Shown here piece by piece: positions 16,176-25,704 of a DNA stretch of 64,000 nt (positions are counted from its first letter, which is position 1; the number at the start of each line of letters is the position of its first letter). The stretch spans positions 248,001 to 312,000 of the forward strand of contig NZ_FQXA01000006.1 of NCBI RefSeq assembly GCF_900129835.1, read 5' to 3'. Origin of the DNA: Stutzerimonas xanthomarina DSM 18231. GTDB lineage: Bacteria; Pseudomonadota; Gammaproteobacteria; Pseudomonadales; Pseudomonadaceae. The notes beneath the pieces were generated by a model. The model did not search any database. It was given only the letters and a program-made list of their open reading frames with translations, and was not told where the DNA came from. Made by a program: the position numbers and the translations under genes.

Positions 16176-17516
16176 TTACTCTGCGGCGGGCTTTTTACGC
16201 CGTAGCGGCGCGAGACCATCCTGACTGACGACCGATGACGCCGGCGCTTCGCGCTTGGCGTTTTTCGGCCGCTTGGCTACCGGTTTTACTGCGGCTTTCT
16301 TGTCCGCGGTTTTTTTCTTGTCGTCCTTTTTCTTTTTGGTACCGGCCGCTTTGCCCGACGCCTTGAGGTTCTTCGGGCCGCCATAGCTGCCTTTCAGCCC
16401 TTTGATCACACGGCGTTCAAAGCGCTGTTTGAGGTAGCGCTCGATGCTCGACATCAGGTTCCAGTCGTTGTGGCAGATCAACGAGATGGCCAGGCCTTCA
16501 GCTCCGGCGCGGCCGGTACGGCCAATCCGATGAACGTACTCGTCACCCGAACGCGGCATGTCGAAATTGATCACCAGATCAAGGCCTTCGATGTCCAGCC
16601 CACGCGCGGCCACATCGGTAGCCACCAGCACCTTGACTCCGCCTTCCTTGACCCGGTCGATGGCCAGCTTGCGGTCTTTCTGGTCCTTGTCGCCGTGTAG
16701 CACGAAGGCCTTCACGCCTTCGGCCACCAACCGTCCATATAGCCGGTCGGCCTGCACGCGGGTGTTGGTGAAGATCACGGCCTTCTTGTAGGTCTCGTTG
16801 GCCAGCAACCAGTGCACCAGCTTCTCTTTGTGCTCGGTGTTCTCGGCCGTGATGATCTGCTGACGCGTGCCTTCGTTCAGTTCGCTGACGCGGTTGAGCT
16901 GCAGGTGCAGCGGCTCGCGCAGCACGGCAGCACTCATCTCGCGCAACGCCGCGCCGCCGCTGGTGGCCGAGAACAGCAGCGTCTGCTGGCGCTTGGCGCA
17001 TTCACCGACCAGGCGCTGCACGTCTTCGGCGAAGCCCATGTCGAGCATGCGGTCGGCTTCGTCGAGAATCAGCAATTCGACATCCTTGAGGATCAGGGTG
17101 CCGGCATTCAGGTGTTCGATCATCCGCCCCGGGGTGCCAATGAGGATGTCCGGCACCTTGCGCAGAATGGCGGCCTGTACCTTGAAGTCCTCGCCGCCAG
17201 TGATCATTGCCGACTTGATGAAGGTGAACTGCGAGAAGCGTTCGACTTCCTTGAGTGTTTGCTGAGCAAGCTCACGGGTCGGCAGCAGGATCAACGCACG
17301 CACATCGGTACGCACCACGGCATCGCCGATCAACCGATTGAGCATCGGCAGCACGAAAGCAGCGGTCTTGCCACTGCCGGTCTGGGCTGTCACCCGCAGG
17401 TCACGCCCTTCCAGCGCGGGGGGAATGGCTGCCACTTGCACCGGGGTCGGCTCGACGAATTTGAGTTCGGCGACCGCCTTGAGCAGGCGTTCGTGGAGGG
17501 CGAATTGGTCAAACAA
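16176..17516 (-). CDS. DEAD-box RNA helicase with Lys-rich C-terminal tail
   Basis: ATP-dependent RNA helicase, 446 residues if started at the TTG at 17516. That TTG is preceded by GAGGTG at proper distance and gives an N-terminus (FDQFALHERLLKAVAELKF) that opens directly with the family's Q-motif region; an ATG at 17552 would add 12 residues. Motifs: Q-motif PTPVQ, Walker A AQTGSGKT, DEADRML, SATS, and HRIGRTGRAG. The last 75 residues are a basic Lys/Ala-rich tail, as in RhlE-type RNA-binding tails. Role is probably in ribosome assembly or mRNA turnover; which paralogue it is cannot be decided. Confidence 0.92.
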   Translation of the reverse strand: MFDQFALHERLLKAVAELKFVEPTPVQVAAIPPALEGRDLRVTAQTGSGKTAAFVLPMLNRLIGDAVVRTDVRALILLPTRELAQQTLKEVERFSQFTFIKSAMITGGEDFKVQAAILRKVPDILIGTPGRMIEHLNAGTLILKDVELLILDEADRMLDMGFAEDVQRLVGECAKRQQTLLFSATSGGAALREMSAAVLREPLHLQLNRVSELNEGTRQQIITAENTEHKEKLVHWLLANETYKKAVIFTNTRVQADRLYGRLVAEGVKAFVLHGDKDQKDRKLAIDRVKEGGVKVLVATDVAARGLDIEGLDLVINFDMPRSGDEYVHRIGRTGRAGAEGLAISLICHNDWNLMSSIERYLKQRFERRVIKGLKGSYGGPKNLKASGKAAGTKKKKDDKKKTADKKAAVKPVAKRPKNAKREAPASSVVSQDGLAPLRRKKPAAE

Positions 17517-17698
17517 GGGTGACACCTCAAACAAGTCGAAAAAACGTGGCATAGAGTAACCCGTTCGACGCACACAGAGTCGTCTTTGTGCAGCACGATG
17601 ACAGGCTAGCCGGCAGGACGGAGCAGAAGATCGGTTAGCGAAAAATGCCGTCGAAAACTCATTGACCGCTATGGTAAATGGCGTGGGTCAGGCGGACT

Positions 17699-18019
17699 TC
17701 ATTGAGGCTCGCAGGTCAGCTTGATGCGGAGGCGGATGACATCGCGTTTGAACTTTGCAGTCATCGGTTTGCTCTCCCCCGACGCCAGCGTGACACGTCG
17801 AGTACGCGGCATTTCCGGCCCGTTGCGAAACGAGGCCGTACACTCCACGGGGCGCTCACCAAAGTTCTGCAGCACCAGGCCGGCCATGTCGCGGTCGATA
17901 GTCTCGGTGCTCGCCAGCACCTCGGAACCGTTGAGTTCTTGTTCGAGCTCCACGGGGTAGCTGACGGCAGCTGCGCTCAGTGGGAAGATAACGAGCGCAG
18001 CGAAGCAGAGTCTTTTCAT
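17699..18019 (-). CDS. Small secreted protein of unknown function
   Basis: 106 residues from the ATG at 18019, chosen because AAGGAG lies just upstream and the protein then opens with a signal peptide (MKRLCFAALVIFPLSAAA). The mature part is probably beta-rich, with two cysteines (VECTASF and KLTCEP) likely to form a disulfide and a conserved-looking block FRNGPEMPRTRRVTLASGES. No function recognised. It is divergent from the LysR gene, 67 bases away. Confidence 0.75.
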   Translation of the reverse strand: MKRLCFAALVIFPLSAAAVSYPVELEQELNGSEVLASTETIDRDMAGLVLQNFGERPVECTASFRNGPEMPRTRRVTLASGESKPMTAKFKRDVIRLRIKLTCEPQ

Positions 18020-18086
18020 TTTTTTGTAGGCTCCTTCAATAGGCGATCGCCAGCGTACCAGACCGACGCAACAGGAAAACATTGGA

Positions 18087-19019
18087 ATGAAAGTGCCACG
18101 TGTGACCCTCGATCAATGGCGAACCCTGCAAGCTGTGATCGACCACGGCGGCTTCGCCCAGGCCGCGGAAATCCTGCATCGTTCACAATCCTCGGTGAGC
18201 TATACGGTGGGGCGCATGCAGGAACAGCTGGGTGTGCCGCTGTTACGCATCGATGGTCGCAAGGCGGTACTCACCGATGCCGGCGAAGCGCTCTTGCGCC
18301 GCTCCCGGCAATTGGTCAACCAGGCCGGTCAGCTGGAAGAGTTGGCGCACAACATGGAGCAAGGCTGGGAAGCCGAGGTGCGGCTGGTGGTCGATGCTGC
18401 CTACCCCAACGCCAAATTGATCCGTGCACTGACCGCGTTCATGCCCCAAAGCCGCGGTTGCCGGGTGCGGTTACGTGAAGAAGTGCTGTCCGGTGTTGAA
18501 GAGGTGCTCAAGGACGGCACGGCGGATCTGGCTATCAGCGGTCTGGATATCACCGGCTATCTCGGCCAGGAACTCAGCACCGCCGAATTCATTGCCGTCG
18601 CTCACCCAGATCACTCGTTGCATCAACTGCAACGCAAACTCAGCGTCCAGGACCTGCAAAGCCAGATGCAGGTGGTGGTACGCGATTCCGGCCACCGTCA
18701 GCCCCGCGACAGCGGCTGGCTAGGTGCGGAACAGCGCTGGACGGTTGGCAGCCTGGCCACTTCGGTCGGCTTTGTCAGCAGCGGGCTGGGCTTTGCCTGG
18801 CTACCGCGCCATATGATCCATCGTGAACTGGCCGAAGGTGCCCTGAGGCCGCTGCCTCTGGTCCAAGGCAGTATTCGCCGGCCGCTTTTCTACCTCTACA
18901 CTAACCCCAACAAACCGCTCGGGCCTGCCACACAGATTCTCATCGACTTGATCAGGACGTACGATGCGCAAGCGCAATCGCCTGTTCAGCCGATGGGCAA
19001 CATCACGCACGACGGCTGA
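18087..19019 (+). CDS. LysR-family transcriptional regulator
   Basis: 310 residues. N-terminal winged helix-turn-helix (about 5-65) with the typical AEILHRSQSSVSYTVGRMQEQLGVPLLR core, linker helix, then a periplasmic-binding-protein-like effector domain (about 90-295). It is divergent from the small secreted protein gene and upstream of ppiA; LysR proteins often control the divergent gene, but no T-N11-A site was established. Effector unknown. Confidence 0.92.
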   Translation: MKVPRVTLDQWRTLQAVIDHGGFAQAAEILHRSQSSVSYTVGRMQEQLGVPLLRIDGRKAVLTDAGEALLRRSRQLVNQAGQLEELAHNMEQGWEAEVRLVVDAAYPNAKLIRALTAFMPQSRGCRVRLREEVLSGVEEVLKDGTADLAISGLDITGYLGQELSTAEFIAVAHPDHSLHQLQRKLSVQDLQSQMQVVVRDSGHRQPRDSGWLGAEQRWTVGSLATSVGFVSSGLGFAWLPRHMIHRELAEGALRPLPLVQGSIRRPLFYLYTNPNKPLGPATQILIDLIRTYDAQAQSPVQPMGNITHDG

Positions 19020-19083
19020 AGCACTTGTGCAACCGGCCTGCATGAACGGGCTGACCCAGGCTTACCCATACCAGGAATAGACC

Positions 19084-19635
19084 ATGAAACGACTCGCACT
19101 CGCCGCCTGCTCACTGCTGCTCGCCGGCAATCTGCTCGCTGCGGACAATCCTCACGTATTGCTGAACACCAGCATGGGCGAAATCGAAATCGAACTGGAG
19201 GCCGAAAAGGCCCCGGTCAGCGTGAAGAATTTCCTCGAATATGTCGAAAGCGGCTTCTACGACGACACCGTCTTCCACCGCGTGATCCCGGGTTTCATGA
19301 TCCAGGGTGGTGGCTTCGGCGAAGGTCTGAACCAGAAGAAGACCCGCGCGCCCATCAAGAACGAGGCCGACAACGGACTGCACAACGTACGTGGCACGCT
19401 GGCTATGGCGCGCACACAGAACGTCGATTCGGCCACCAGCCAGTTCTTCATCAACCACCGCGACAATGACTTCCTTGACCATGGCAGCCGCGACTTCGGC
19501 TATGCCGTATTTGCCAAGGTGGTGCGCGGCATGGACGTAGTCGACCAGATCGCCCAGGTGCCGACCGGCAACCGCAGCATGATGCAGAACGTACCGCTGA
19601 AGCCGGTGAAAATCGTCTCCGCGAAAAAACTCTGA
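19084..19635 (+). CDS. ppiA: Periplasmic peptidyl-prolyl cis-trans isomerase A (cyclophilin)
   Basis: 183 residues. Signal peptide [19 protein letters not shown] directs it to the periplasm, where cyclophilins speed proline isomerisation in folding proteins. Cyclophilin blocks are present: [13 protein letters not shown], with the catalytic Arg and Phe, [21 protein letters not shown], and the [17 protein letters not shown] strand. Normal size for the bacterial periplasmic type. Confidence 0.93.
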   Translation: MKRLALAACSLLLAGNLLAADNPHVLLNTSMGEIEIELEAEKAPVSVKNFLEYVESGFYDDTVFHRVIPGFMIQGGGFGEGLNQKKTRAPIKNEADNGLHNVRGTLAMARTQNVDSATSQFFINHRDNDFLDHGSRDFGYAVFAKVVRGMDVVDQIAQVPTGNRSMMQNVPLKPVKIVSAKKL

Positions 19636-19704
19636 CCTTTAGATATCTGTCGGCTGTGCGCACGGCAGTAGCCGTGCACCGGCTTGCTGAACAGGAGAGC
19701 TGAC

Positions 19705-20118
19705 ATGAGCGAACAGAACCCGCTGAACACCACCGAAGGGGAAGCACAACTGCTCCAGGATCTGTTGAGCGCCGAGCGTGCCGGGGCCAAGGTCGCCGGT
19801 GAAAGCCTGCAGCAGTGCAACGATCCAGCCCAGCAAAAGCTCCTCGAGCAGATCCGCCAGGGCGAGGTCGACAGCTGCCGACTGGTGCTCAACTGCCTGA
19901 ACCACCTGAACATCGCACCCAACCGCGAGACCGGCGCGTTTTATGGCAAGGCGATGGCCATCGAATCGCTGGATGAGCGCATGACCTTCGTCGACCGCGG
20001 CCAACAATGGGTGATCCGCAAGCTGCGCGAATACCTGCCCGGTTGCAACGATGATTTCATCCGCACCGAGCTGGAAAAAATGTTGAAGATTCACGAGATC
20101 AACAGCCAGGCGGCCTGA
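19705..20118 (+). CDS. Ferritin-like helical protein (DUF6306-type)
   Basis: 137 residues from the ATG at 19705, preceded by CAGGAGAGC; an upstream in-frame start at 19684 has no such site. The sequence is all-helical with repeated E-x-x-x-Q/H patterns (EAQLLQDLLSAERAGAKV, GEVDSCRLVLNCLNHL, MTFVDRGQQWVIRKL), like a four-helix bundle. I believe close relatives are called DUF6306, with no known role. No clear di-iron motif is visible. Confidence 0.7.
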   Translation: MSEQNPLNTTEGEAQLLQDLLSAERAGAKVAGESLQQCNDPAQQKLLEQIRQGEVDSCRLVLNCLNHLNIAPNRETGAFYGKAMAIESLDERMTFVDRGQQWVIRKLREYLPGCNDDFIRTELEKMLKIHEINSQAA

Positions 20119-20146
20119 TGCCTGGCTCGTTATGCAGGGCCAGCGC

Positions 20147-21049
20147 CTAGCTGTCGCTAGCGCTCGCCCAATAGCGCCGCCAGCGCACCACCAGCGCCTT
20201 CGGCGCCTCCGAATAGATGTCCGTTCCTTGCTTGAGCGCGGCGCTCTGTAACTCGCTGCGGCGTTCCGCAACGGCTATGCCGAGTCGCTCACGCAGGGCG
20301 GTGTCGCCAAACAACGCTGGCTGAGCCTGCATCAGCTCCGTCAGCACCGCCAGATCATGGTCATCGCCTAGCAGATCCGCCAGGCCCTTGAGCGAGTTGC
20401 TGCGTAGCTGCATCAATTTCGGCCAGCTGGGCGCCAGTAAGCGCGTCTGGTACCAGTGATCCTTGACCCGCTTGCGCCACTGGTGAAGTTGTTCATCGCT
20501 GAGATCATGTCTGGCTTTGGCCAACTCAGCGCAGCCGTCTGCGTAGGTACGCTTGATACCATCCGCCAGCAAGTCGAAGCCCTTGGCTTGGAGTGGCCAG
20601 CTTTCGACACAGCTGCGCGCATGGTTCAGCTCGGCAATTACCTCGCCGATACGCGTATCCAGGTCGGTCGTGTCGCCGTTTTCGGCCTGCTTCGCCCGCG
20701 CCTGCAAACGACGCCGGGCCTGCCTGAAGTCCACCTCGGCGAACAGCGCCGGGAAACGCTTCGCCAGCGCATCCCAGCTTTCCAGCATCGCCGTCGCATC
20801 ACGCGATTCGGCCAACGCGCGCCCCAGATCTCGCAAGCGATGATTTTCGCGCTGAAACTCGTCACCCAGCGGCTTGCGTACCAGGCGCAGCAGCGCGCGC
20901 AATTCCTTGAAGCGTTTGCGCGCCTGATGCACGCCCTCGGCGCGCTCCTCGGGTGCAACGCTCAGTGCGTTGATGGCTTTGTCGATGCCCTGCCGAGCGA
21001 CTTTTCGCACCTCGGCGGCAGGGTCTCGCGGACGCAGCTTGTAACCCAT
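20147..21049 (-). CDS. CHAD domain protein
   Basis: 300 residues, helical, strongly basic, with the conserved histidines and arginines that define CHAD: VHQARKRFKELRALLRLVRKPL near residue 40 and LHQWRKRVKDHWYQTRLL near 190. CHAD proteins bind inorganic polyphosphate and are often associated with polyphosphate granules; the CYTH triphosphatase domain that sometimes accompanies CHAD is absent here. It lies downstream of the yegD-type gene on the same strand, 55 bases away, so the two may be co-transcribed. Confidence 0.88.
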   Translation of the reverse strand: MGYKLRPRDPAAEVRKVARQGIDKAINALSVAPEERAEGVHQARKRFKELRALLRLVRKPLGDEFQRENHRLRDLGRALAESRDATAMLESWDALAKRFPALFAEVDFRQARRRLQARAKQAENGDTTDLDTRIGEVIAELNHARSCVESWPLQAKGFDLLADGIKRTYADGCAELAKARHDLSDEQLHQWRKRVKDHWYQTRLLAPSWPKLMQLRSNSLKGLADLLGDDHDLAVLTELMQAQPALFGDTALRERLGIAVAERRSELQSAALKQGTDIYSEAPKALVVRWRRYWASASDS

Positions 21050-21104
21050 GACAGCTCCCGTTCAGGCCCGCTGCCGTGCTCGCACAGCAGGCATAACGGG
21101 CGAT

Positions 21105-22370
21105 TCAACCGTAGCGCTTGCGCGCCTCGATGGCCAGGCCGCTGCCAATGCTGCCGAACCGATTACCTTCAACGTGCCGTGCCCGCGGCAGCAAGGTGGC
21201 GACGCCCTGGCGCAGCGCCGGGATCGCACTGGAACCGCCTGTGAAGAACACCGTGTCGATGTCCTCGTGCTTGAGCCCGGCACTCACCAGCAGTTGACTG
21301 ACATTGGCGCGGATTCGTTCGAGCAGGGGCTCGATCGCCGTTTCGAATACAGGACGCGTGAGGGTGGCCTCGAGCCCGGGTTCGATTCGGGCGAAGTCGA
21401 TCAGGAAGCGTTCATGATCGGTCAGCTCGATCTTGCCTTGCTCGATCTGCATCGCCAACCAATGCCCGGCGCGTTGTTCGATCAGGCTGAACAGCCGGTC
21501 GATTCCGGTCGGGTCGACGATGTCGTAGCGCATGCTCTGCAATGCACGCAGCGAAGCCGGGGCGTAAACCGCGTTGATCGTGTGCCAGGTGGCCAGGTTG
21601 AGATGGGTGCTGGTGGGCATCGGTGCATCGCTTTTCATCCGGCTGCCGTAGCCGAACAGCGGCATCACGCCCTGCAGACTGAGCTGCTTATCGAAATCGG
21701 TACCGCCGATGTGCACGCCCGAGGTGGCGAGGATGTCGTCCTGACGGTCGTCGATCTGGCGCCGCTCCGGTGCCAGCCGCACCAGCGAGAAGTCCGAGGT
21801 GCCGCCGCCGATGTCGACGATCAGCACGCGCTCTTCCCGCTCGATGCGTGACTCGTAGTCGAACGCTGCGGCGATGGGTTCGTACTGAAAGGAGACGTCC
21901 TTGAAGCCGATCTTCCGGGCAGCTGCTGCGAGGGTATCGGCGGCTTCCTTGTCTGCCTGCGGATCGTCGTCGACAAAAAAAACCGGACGGCCCAGCACCA
22001 CCTCATCGAACGAGCGCCTGGCCTGCTCTTCAGCGCGCTGTTTGAGAGTCCCGAGAAACAGCCCGAGGATATCCTTGAACGGCATGGCGCTGCCCAGCAC
22101 GGTGGTTTCGCTCTTCAGCAACTTTGAGCCCAGCAGGCTCTTGAGCGAGCGCATCAGGCGCCCTTCGTAACCTTCGAGGTATTCGGACAGGGCCAGTCGG
22201 CCATAGACCGGACGACGCTCTTCGGTGTTAAAGAACACCACCGAGGGCAATGTCTGCTGATCGCCTTCCAATACCAGCAGAGGCTCGGCGTCGGGTCGCC
22301 ACCAGCCGACGGTGGAATTGGAGGTACCGAAGTCGATGCCGCAGGCGCGGGCGGGAGACGGGTTGTGCAT
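21105..22370 (-). CDS. yegD: Hsp70-family chaperone-like protein, YegD type
   Basis: 421 residues from the ATG at 22370; upstream in-frame sequence has no family similarity. It contains the Hsp70/actin ATPase fold: phosphate 1 loop CGIDFGTSNSTVGWW at the N-terminus, phosphate 2 loop VDIGGGTSDFSLV near 215, and the adenosine-site FFTGGSSAIPALRQGV near 385. The C-terminal substrate-binding domain of DnaK is missing, as in YegD. No client is known. Confidence 0.88.
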   Translation of the reverse strand: MHNPSPARACGIDFGTSNSTVGWWRPDAEPLLVLEGDQQTLPSVVFFNTEERRPVYGRLALSEYLEGYEGRLMRSLKSLLGSKLLKSETTVLGSAMPFKDILGLFLGTLKQRAEEQARRSFDEVVLGRPVFFVDDDPQADKEAADTLAAAARKIGFKDVSFQYEPIAAAFDYESRIEREERVLIVDIGGGTSDFSLVRLAPERRQIDDRQDDILATSGVHIGGTDFDKQLSLQGVMPLFGYGSRMKSDAPMPTSTHLNLATWHTINAVYAPASLRALQSMRYDIVDPTGIDRLFSLIEQRAGHWLAMQIEQGKIELTDHERFLIDFARIEPGLEATLTRPVFETAIEPLLERIRANVSQLLVSAGLKHEDIDTVFFTGGSSAIPALRQGVATLLPRARHVEGNRFGSIGSGLAIEARKRYG

Positions 22371-22498
22371 GTGCGGTCCGGACTGCCAAAAACGGCCGCG
22401 CAGTTTATGCGAGCCGGCCAGCAAATGCAGGCCAATCGTCGGCGGTCTTAACCAAGCCAACCACTGCGACAGCCGAGTGCCATCGCAGTGGTGCGCCC

Positions 22499-23845
22499 TT
22501 AGGCGAGTGCCGGTTCGCCAGCAGCGGCGGAGTCGGTCATGCCGTCCGTCATGCGCTTGGCGTCATGGCAGAAGGTCCGCGATGCCTGGAACAGGAACAT
22601 CATGGTCAATAGCAGCGAACCGGGGATCAGGTACATCGCACCGTGTAGGCCTTCGGCGCGGAACACTTCGCTCATCTCGTTGGCCCCTGCGGCAAGCATT
22701 GCCGACTCGGCAAAGTGGTCCGACAGCAGCCCGACCACCACCGTGCCCATGCCACCACCGAGCAGGTAGAGCCCGGCGAAGAACAGCGCCATGGCCGTGG
22801 CCCGCAGACGTGGTTCGACCACGTCCTGAATGGCGGTGTAGACGCAGGTGTAGAAGTTGTAGGAGAACAGCCAGCCGATGCTGAAGACCGCAACGAACAC
22901 ACCAACCTCGATCCGTCCGGCCAGCAACGCATACCCGGTCAGCGCGGTGGCGATGAGCATGCTCACGGCGGCAAAGATCAGCCGGCCACGGGCGAAGCGC
23001 TGATGAATCTTGTCCGCGACCCAACCGCCCAGGGTCAAACCAATCAAACCGGTCAAGCCGACGATCACCCCGGTGGCGATCGACGCCTCCACCAGCGGCA
23101 CCGCGTGATAGCGCATCAGCAGCGGCACCATAAAGGCGTTGCAGGCGTAGGTGGCAAAGTTGAACGCCAGCCCCGCCAGCACCAGCCACCAGAAGGTGCG
23201 GATCGCGAACACTTTGCGAATCGGCTGTTCCACAGGCGTCTGCGACACCTTCACCGTTTCCGCCGCGCCACGTTGCGGCTCCTTGACGAAGAAGATGAAC
23301 AGCGCCAGCACCAGCCCGGGCACCGCCGCAATGAAGAACGGCGCGCGCCAACTGCCGAAATACTCCACCATCGAGCCGATGGTAAAAAAGGCCAGCAACA
23401 GCCCCAGCGGCAGGCCCAGCATGAAGATGCCCATCGCCCGAGCCCGCTTGTGCGCCGGGAACAGATCGCCGATCAGCGAATTGGCCGCGGGCGCATAGCT
23501 GGCCTCACCGATGCCGATGCCCATGCGCACAAGCAGAAAGGTCCAGAAATTCCAGGCCAGACCGTTTACAGCGGTCAGCCCGCTCCAGACGGTCAAGCCC
23601 CAGCCCATGATCTTGCGCCGCGAGCCGATGTCCGCCATGCGCCCCAGCGGTACGCCGGCGATTGCATAGATGATGGTGAAAGCGGTGCCGATCAGGCCCA
23701 ACTGGAAATCGTTGAGATCCCACTCCAGGCGGATCGGCTCGGCGATGATCGCCGGGATGGTGCGATCGAAGAAGTTGAACAGGTTGGCCAGAAACAGCAG
23801 GAACAGGACGCGCCAGGCGTTCGCGGCTTGGGTGGATGGCTGCAT
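22499..23845 (-). CDS. MFS transporter (12 membrane segments)
   Basis: 448 residues with about 12 hydrophobic helices and the MFS loop 2-3 signature GRMADIGSRRKIMGWG. The opening FLLFLANLFNFFDRTIPAIIAEPIRLEW and the LVRMGIGIGEASYAPAANSLIGDLFP block resemble the Spinster/organic-acid branch of MFS. Substrate unknown. It lies downstream of the hyi and reductase genes on the same strand, 125 bases away, so a small hydroxy- or oxo-acid would fit; that is inference. Confidence 0.85.
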   Translation of the reverse strand: MQPSTQAANAWRVLFLLFLANLFNFFDRTIPAIIAEPIRLEWDLNDFQLGLIGTAFTIIYAIAGVPLGRMADIGSRRKIMGWGLTVWSGLTAVNGLAWNFWTFLLVRMGIGIGEASYAPAANSLIGDLFPAHKRARAMGIFMLGLPLGLLLAFFTIGSMVEYFGSWRAPFFIAAVPGLVLALFIFFVKEPQRGAAETVKVSQTPVEQPIRKVFAIRTFWWLVLAGLAFNFATYACNAFMVPLLMRYHAVPLVEASIATGVIVGLTGLIGLTLGGWVADKIHQRFARGRLIFAAVSMLIATALTGYALLAGRIEVGVFVAVFSIGWLFSYNFYTCVYTAIQDVVEPRLRATAMALFFAGLYLLGGGMGTVVVGLLSDHFAESAMLAAGANEMSEVFRAEGLHGAMYLIPGSLLLTMMFLFQASRTFCHDAKRMTDGMTDSAAAGEPALA

Positions 23846-23970
23846 GACGTCGCTCTCGATTTATTGTTATGCACCGGCCGTGTGCCGACCGGTCTCGAAA
23901 CTGACTCTAGGGTTCTCGCAGGCGTCTGTCTGTCACCATCACTTTCGCTGATGCCGCTCGATGCGACGGT

Positions 23971-24753
23971 TCAGCTCTTTTTCCAGGCCTCCAGCCAACC
24001 AACGCCGGTAGCGGTGTTCGAGCTGTCAGGGCGGTATTCGGCCGCCAGCCAGCCGGTGTAGCCCACCGCCAGCAAGGCTTCGAGCAAAGGCCCGAAAGCC
24101 ACCGAACCCGTGCCGGGCGCCCCGCGGCCGGGACAGTCGGCAAACTGCACATGGCCGATCCGGGCGCCAAGCAGCTCTATCCCTGCGGCAATATCCAACC
24201 CCTGTCGGGCCATGTGGTAGAGATCTAGTTGTGCCTGGCAGTTGGGATGATCGACGCGCTCCAGCAGCGTTTGCAGATGCGCCGGGGTGTTGATCAGAAA
24301 ACCCGGCATGTCCAGCGGATTGATCGCCTCGCACACCACTTGCACACCCAGCAATGCAAAGGCCTCTGCGCTTTTGCGCAGGTTGACAGCCAAGATTTCC
24401 AGCGCCTGCTCTCGCGTCACGCCTTCGGCCAGCCGGCCGGGCAGAACGTTCACGCACATCGGCCGCGCCATGGCCGCGTAGGTCAGGCCCTCCTGGAGAG
24501 CAGCGTCGAACTCAGCCTGACGTGACGGCACCGACGCCAGTCCGGCACCGCCCTGCATGAAGTCACCGGCCGGCAGATTGATCAGCACCAGCGGCAGCCC
24601 CGCACGCTCAAGCAGTTCATTCAAGCGAATCGCCGGAAGCTCATAGGGGAACTGAATTTCCACACCGTCGAAGCCGGCAATCCGCGCGGCCATGACCCGC
24701 TCGGCCAAGGGCAGCTCGTTGAACAATATGGACAGATTGGCCGCGATCTTCAT
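23971..24753 (-). CDS. hyi: Hydroxypyruvate isomerase family TIM-barrel protein
   Basis: 260 residues, single-domain xylose-isomerase-like TIM barrel. Typical blocks are MKIAANLSILFNELPLAERVMAAR, the metal-binding Glu in VVCEAINPLDMPGFLI, and the DLYHMAR and QFADCPGRGAPGTG segments. Members convert tartronate semialdehyde and hydroxypyruvate, or isomerise 2-oxo-tetronate (OtnI). Its ATG overlaps the stop of the upstream reductase (ATGA), which supports joint action. No glyoxylate carboligase gene (gcl) is next to it, so the exact substrate stays open. Confidence 0.85.
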   Translation of the reverse strand: MKIAANLSILFNELPLAERVMAARIAGFDGVEIQFPYELPAIRLNELLERAGLPLVLINLPAGDFMQGGAGLASVPSRQAEFDAALQEGLTYAAMARPMCVNVLPGRLAEGVTREQALEILAVNLRKSAEAFALLGVQVVCEAINPLDMPGFLINTPAHLQTLLERVDHPNCQAQLDLYHMARQGLDIAAGIELLGARIGHVQFADCPGRGAPGTGSVAFGPLLEALLAVGYTGWLAAEYRPDSSNTATGVGWLEAWKKS

Positions 24754-25637
24754 TGCTTTTGCTCCCTGAACATCCTGACCAGCGTGGACGGATCATTTTC
24801 AAGTTCGCCACCACTGCCATGCAGGCGCATCAGCTGTGCGGCCAGACCGGTCATAGGTGTGGCTCCGCCTGCTTCGCGCGAGAGCTGCACCGCCGTGTCG
24901 AGGTCCTTGAGCAGGGTGCGAACGCGCCATTTCACCGGTTCGAACTCGCTGTTAGCCATCTGCGGCGCAAGGATCTGCAGTGGTTTGGAGTCGGCGAAAC
25001 CACCGGCCAAGGCCGGCGCGATCAGGCTTGCATCGACACCGGAGCGTTCGGCCAACGCCACCACCTCGGCGATGACCAGCGCATTACAGGCAACGATCAT
25101 CTGGTTACAGGCCTTGGTTACCTGGCCGGCGCCGACGTCGCCCATGTGAGTCAATCGCTGGCCAAGGTGCGCCAACACGGGTCGAACCCGCTCGATATCC
25201 TCGCTGCTTCCACCGGCCATGATCGCCAGACTGCCCGTCTCGGCGCCCGCCGTACCGCCGGACACCGGTGCGTCGACCCAGCGCATGCCGCTGCGGGATT
25301 CAAGTTCGGCGGCCATGGCGCGTGTAGCGGCTGGCTCCAGACTGGAATGGTCGACCAACAGTTGCCCGGCCTTCGCGCCTTCAACGATGCCGCCAGCGCC
25401 AAACACCACCTCTCGTACCACCGAGGTATCGGCCAGACAGAGCAACACGTTGTCTGCGTCGCGACACAGGTCGGCTGGATTACCGGCCTGTCTCGCTCCG
25501 GCCTCGATCAGCGGCGCACATTTTTGGGGGGAACGGTTCCAGACCGTCAATCGATAGCCGGCAGCGAGCAGCCGACGGCACATCGGCAGGCCCATCAGGC
25601 CGATGCCGGCAAAGGCGATAGAGGGCAATTCGGACAT
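24750..25637 (-). CDS. glxR: NAD(P)-dependent beta-hydroxyacid dehydrogenase (tartronate semialdehyde reductase type)
   Basis: 295 residues, 6-phosphogluconate-dehydrogenase-like fold. The Rossmann motif GIGLMGLPM lies at about 12-20, the substrate-binding signature VDAPVSGGTAGAE near 120-132, and the catalytic Lys in GAGQVTKACNQMI near 175. Family members reduce tartronate semialdehyde to D-glycerate or oxidise tetronates (LtnD). It overlaps hyi by 4 bases. The pair could use glyoxylate released by the purine pathway further right if a carboligase exists elsewhere. Gene symbol is by family; function not proven. Confidence 0.82.
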   Translation of the reverse strand: MSELPSIAFAGIGLMGLPMCRRLLAAGYRLTVWNRSPQKCAPLIEAGARQAGNPADLCRDADNVLLCLADTSVVREVVFGAGGIVEGAKAGQLLVDHSSLEPAATRAMAAELESRSGMRWVDAPVSGGTAGAETGSLAIMAGGSSEDIERVRPVLAHLGQRLTHMGDVGAGQVTKACNQMIVACNALVIAEVVALAERSGVDASLIAPALAGGFADSKPLQILAPQMANSEFEPVKWRVRTLLKDLDTAVQLSREAGGATPMTGLAAQLMRLHGSGGELENDPSTLVRMFREQKQ

Positions 25638-25704
25638 GCGGGTGGCTCCTTGAAAACCGGGGATGGAATTCTAGCGCCGCAATGGTGCTGGCAGCCAAAC
25701 CCGG

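Noticed and set aside
22715..24061. Plus-strand open frame of 448 codons
   Set aside because: Opposite to the MFS transporter; the product is rich in His, Arg and Gln with no membrane or domain pattern.
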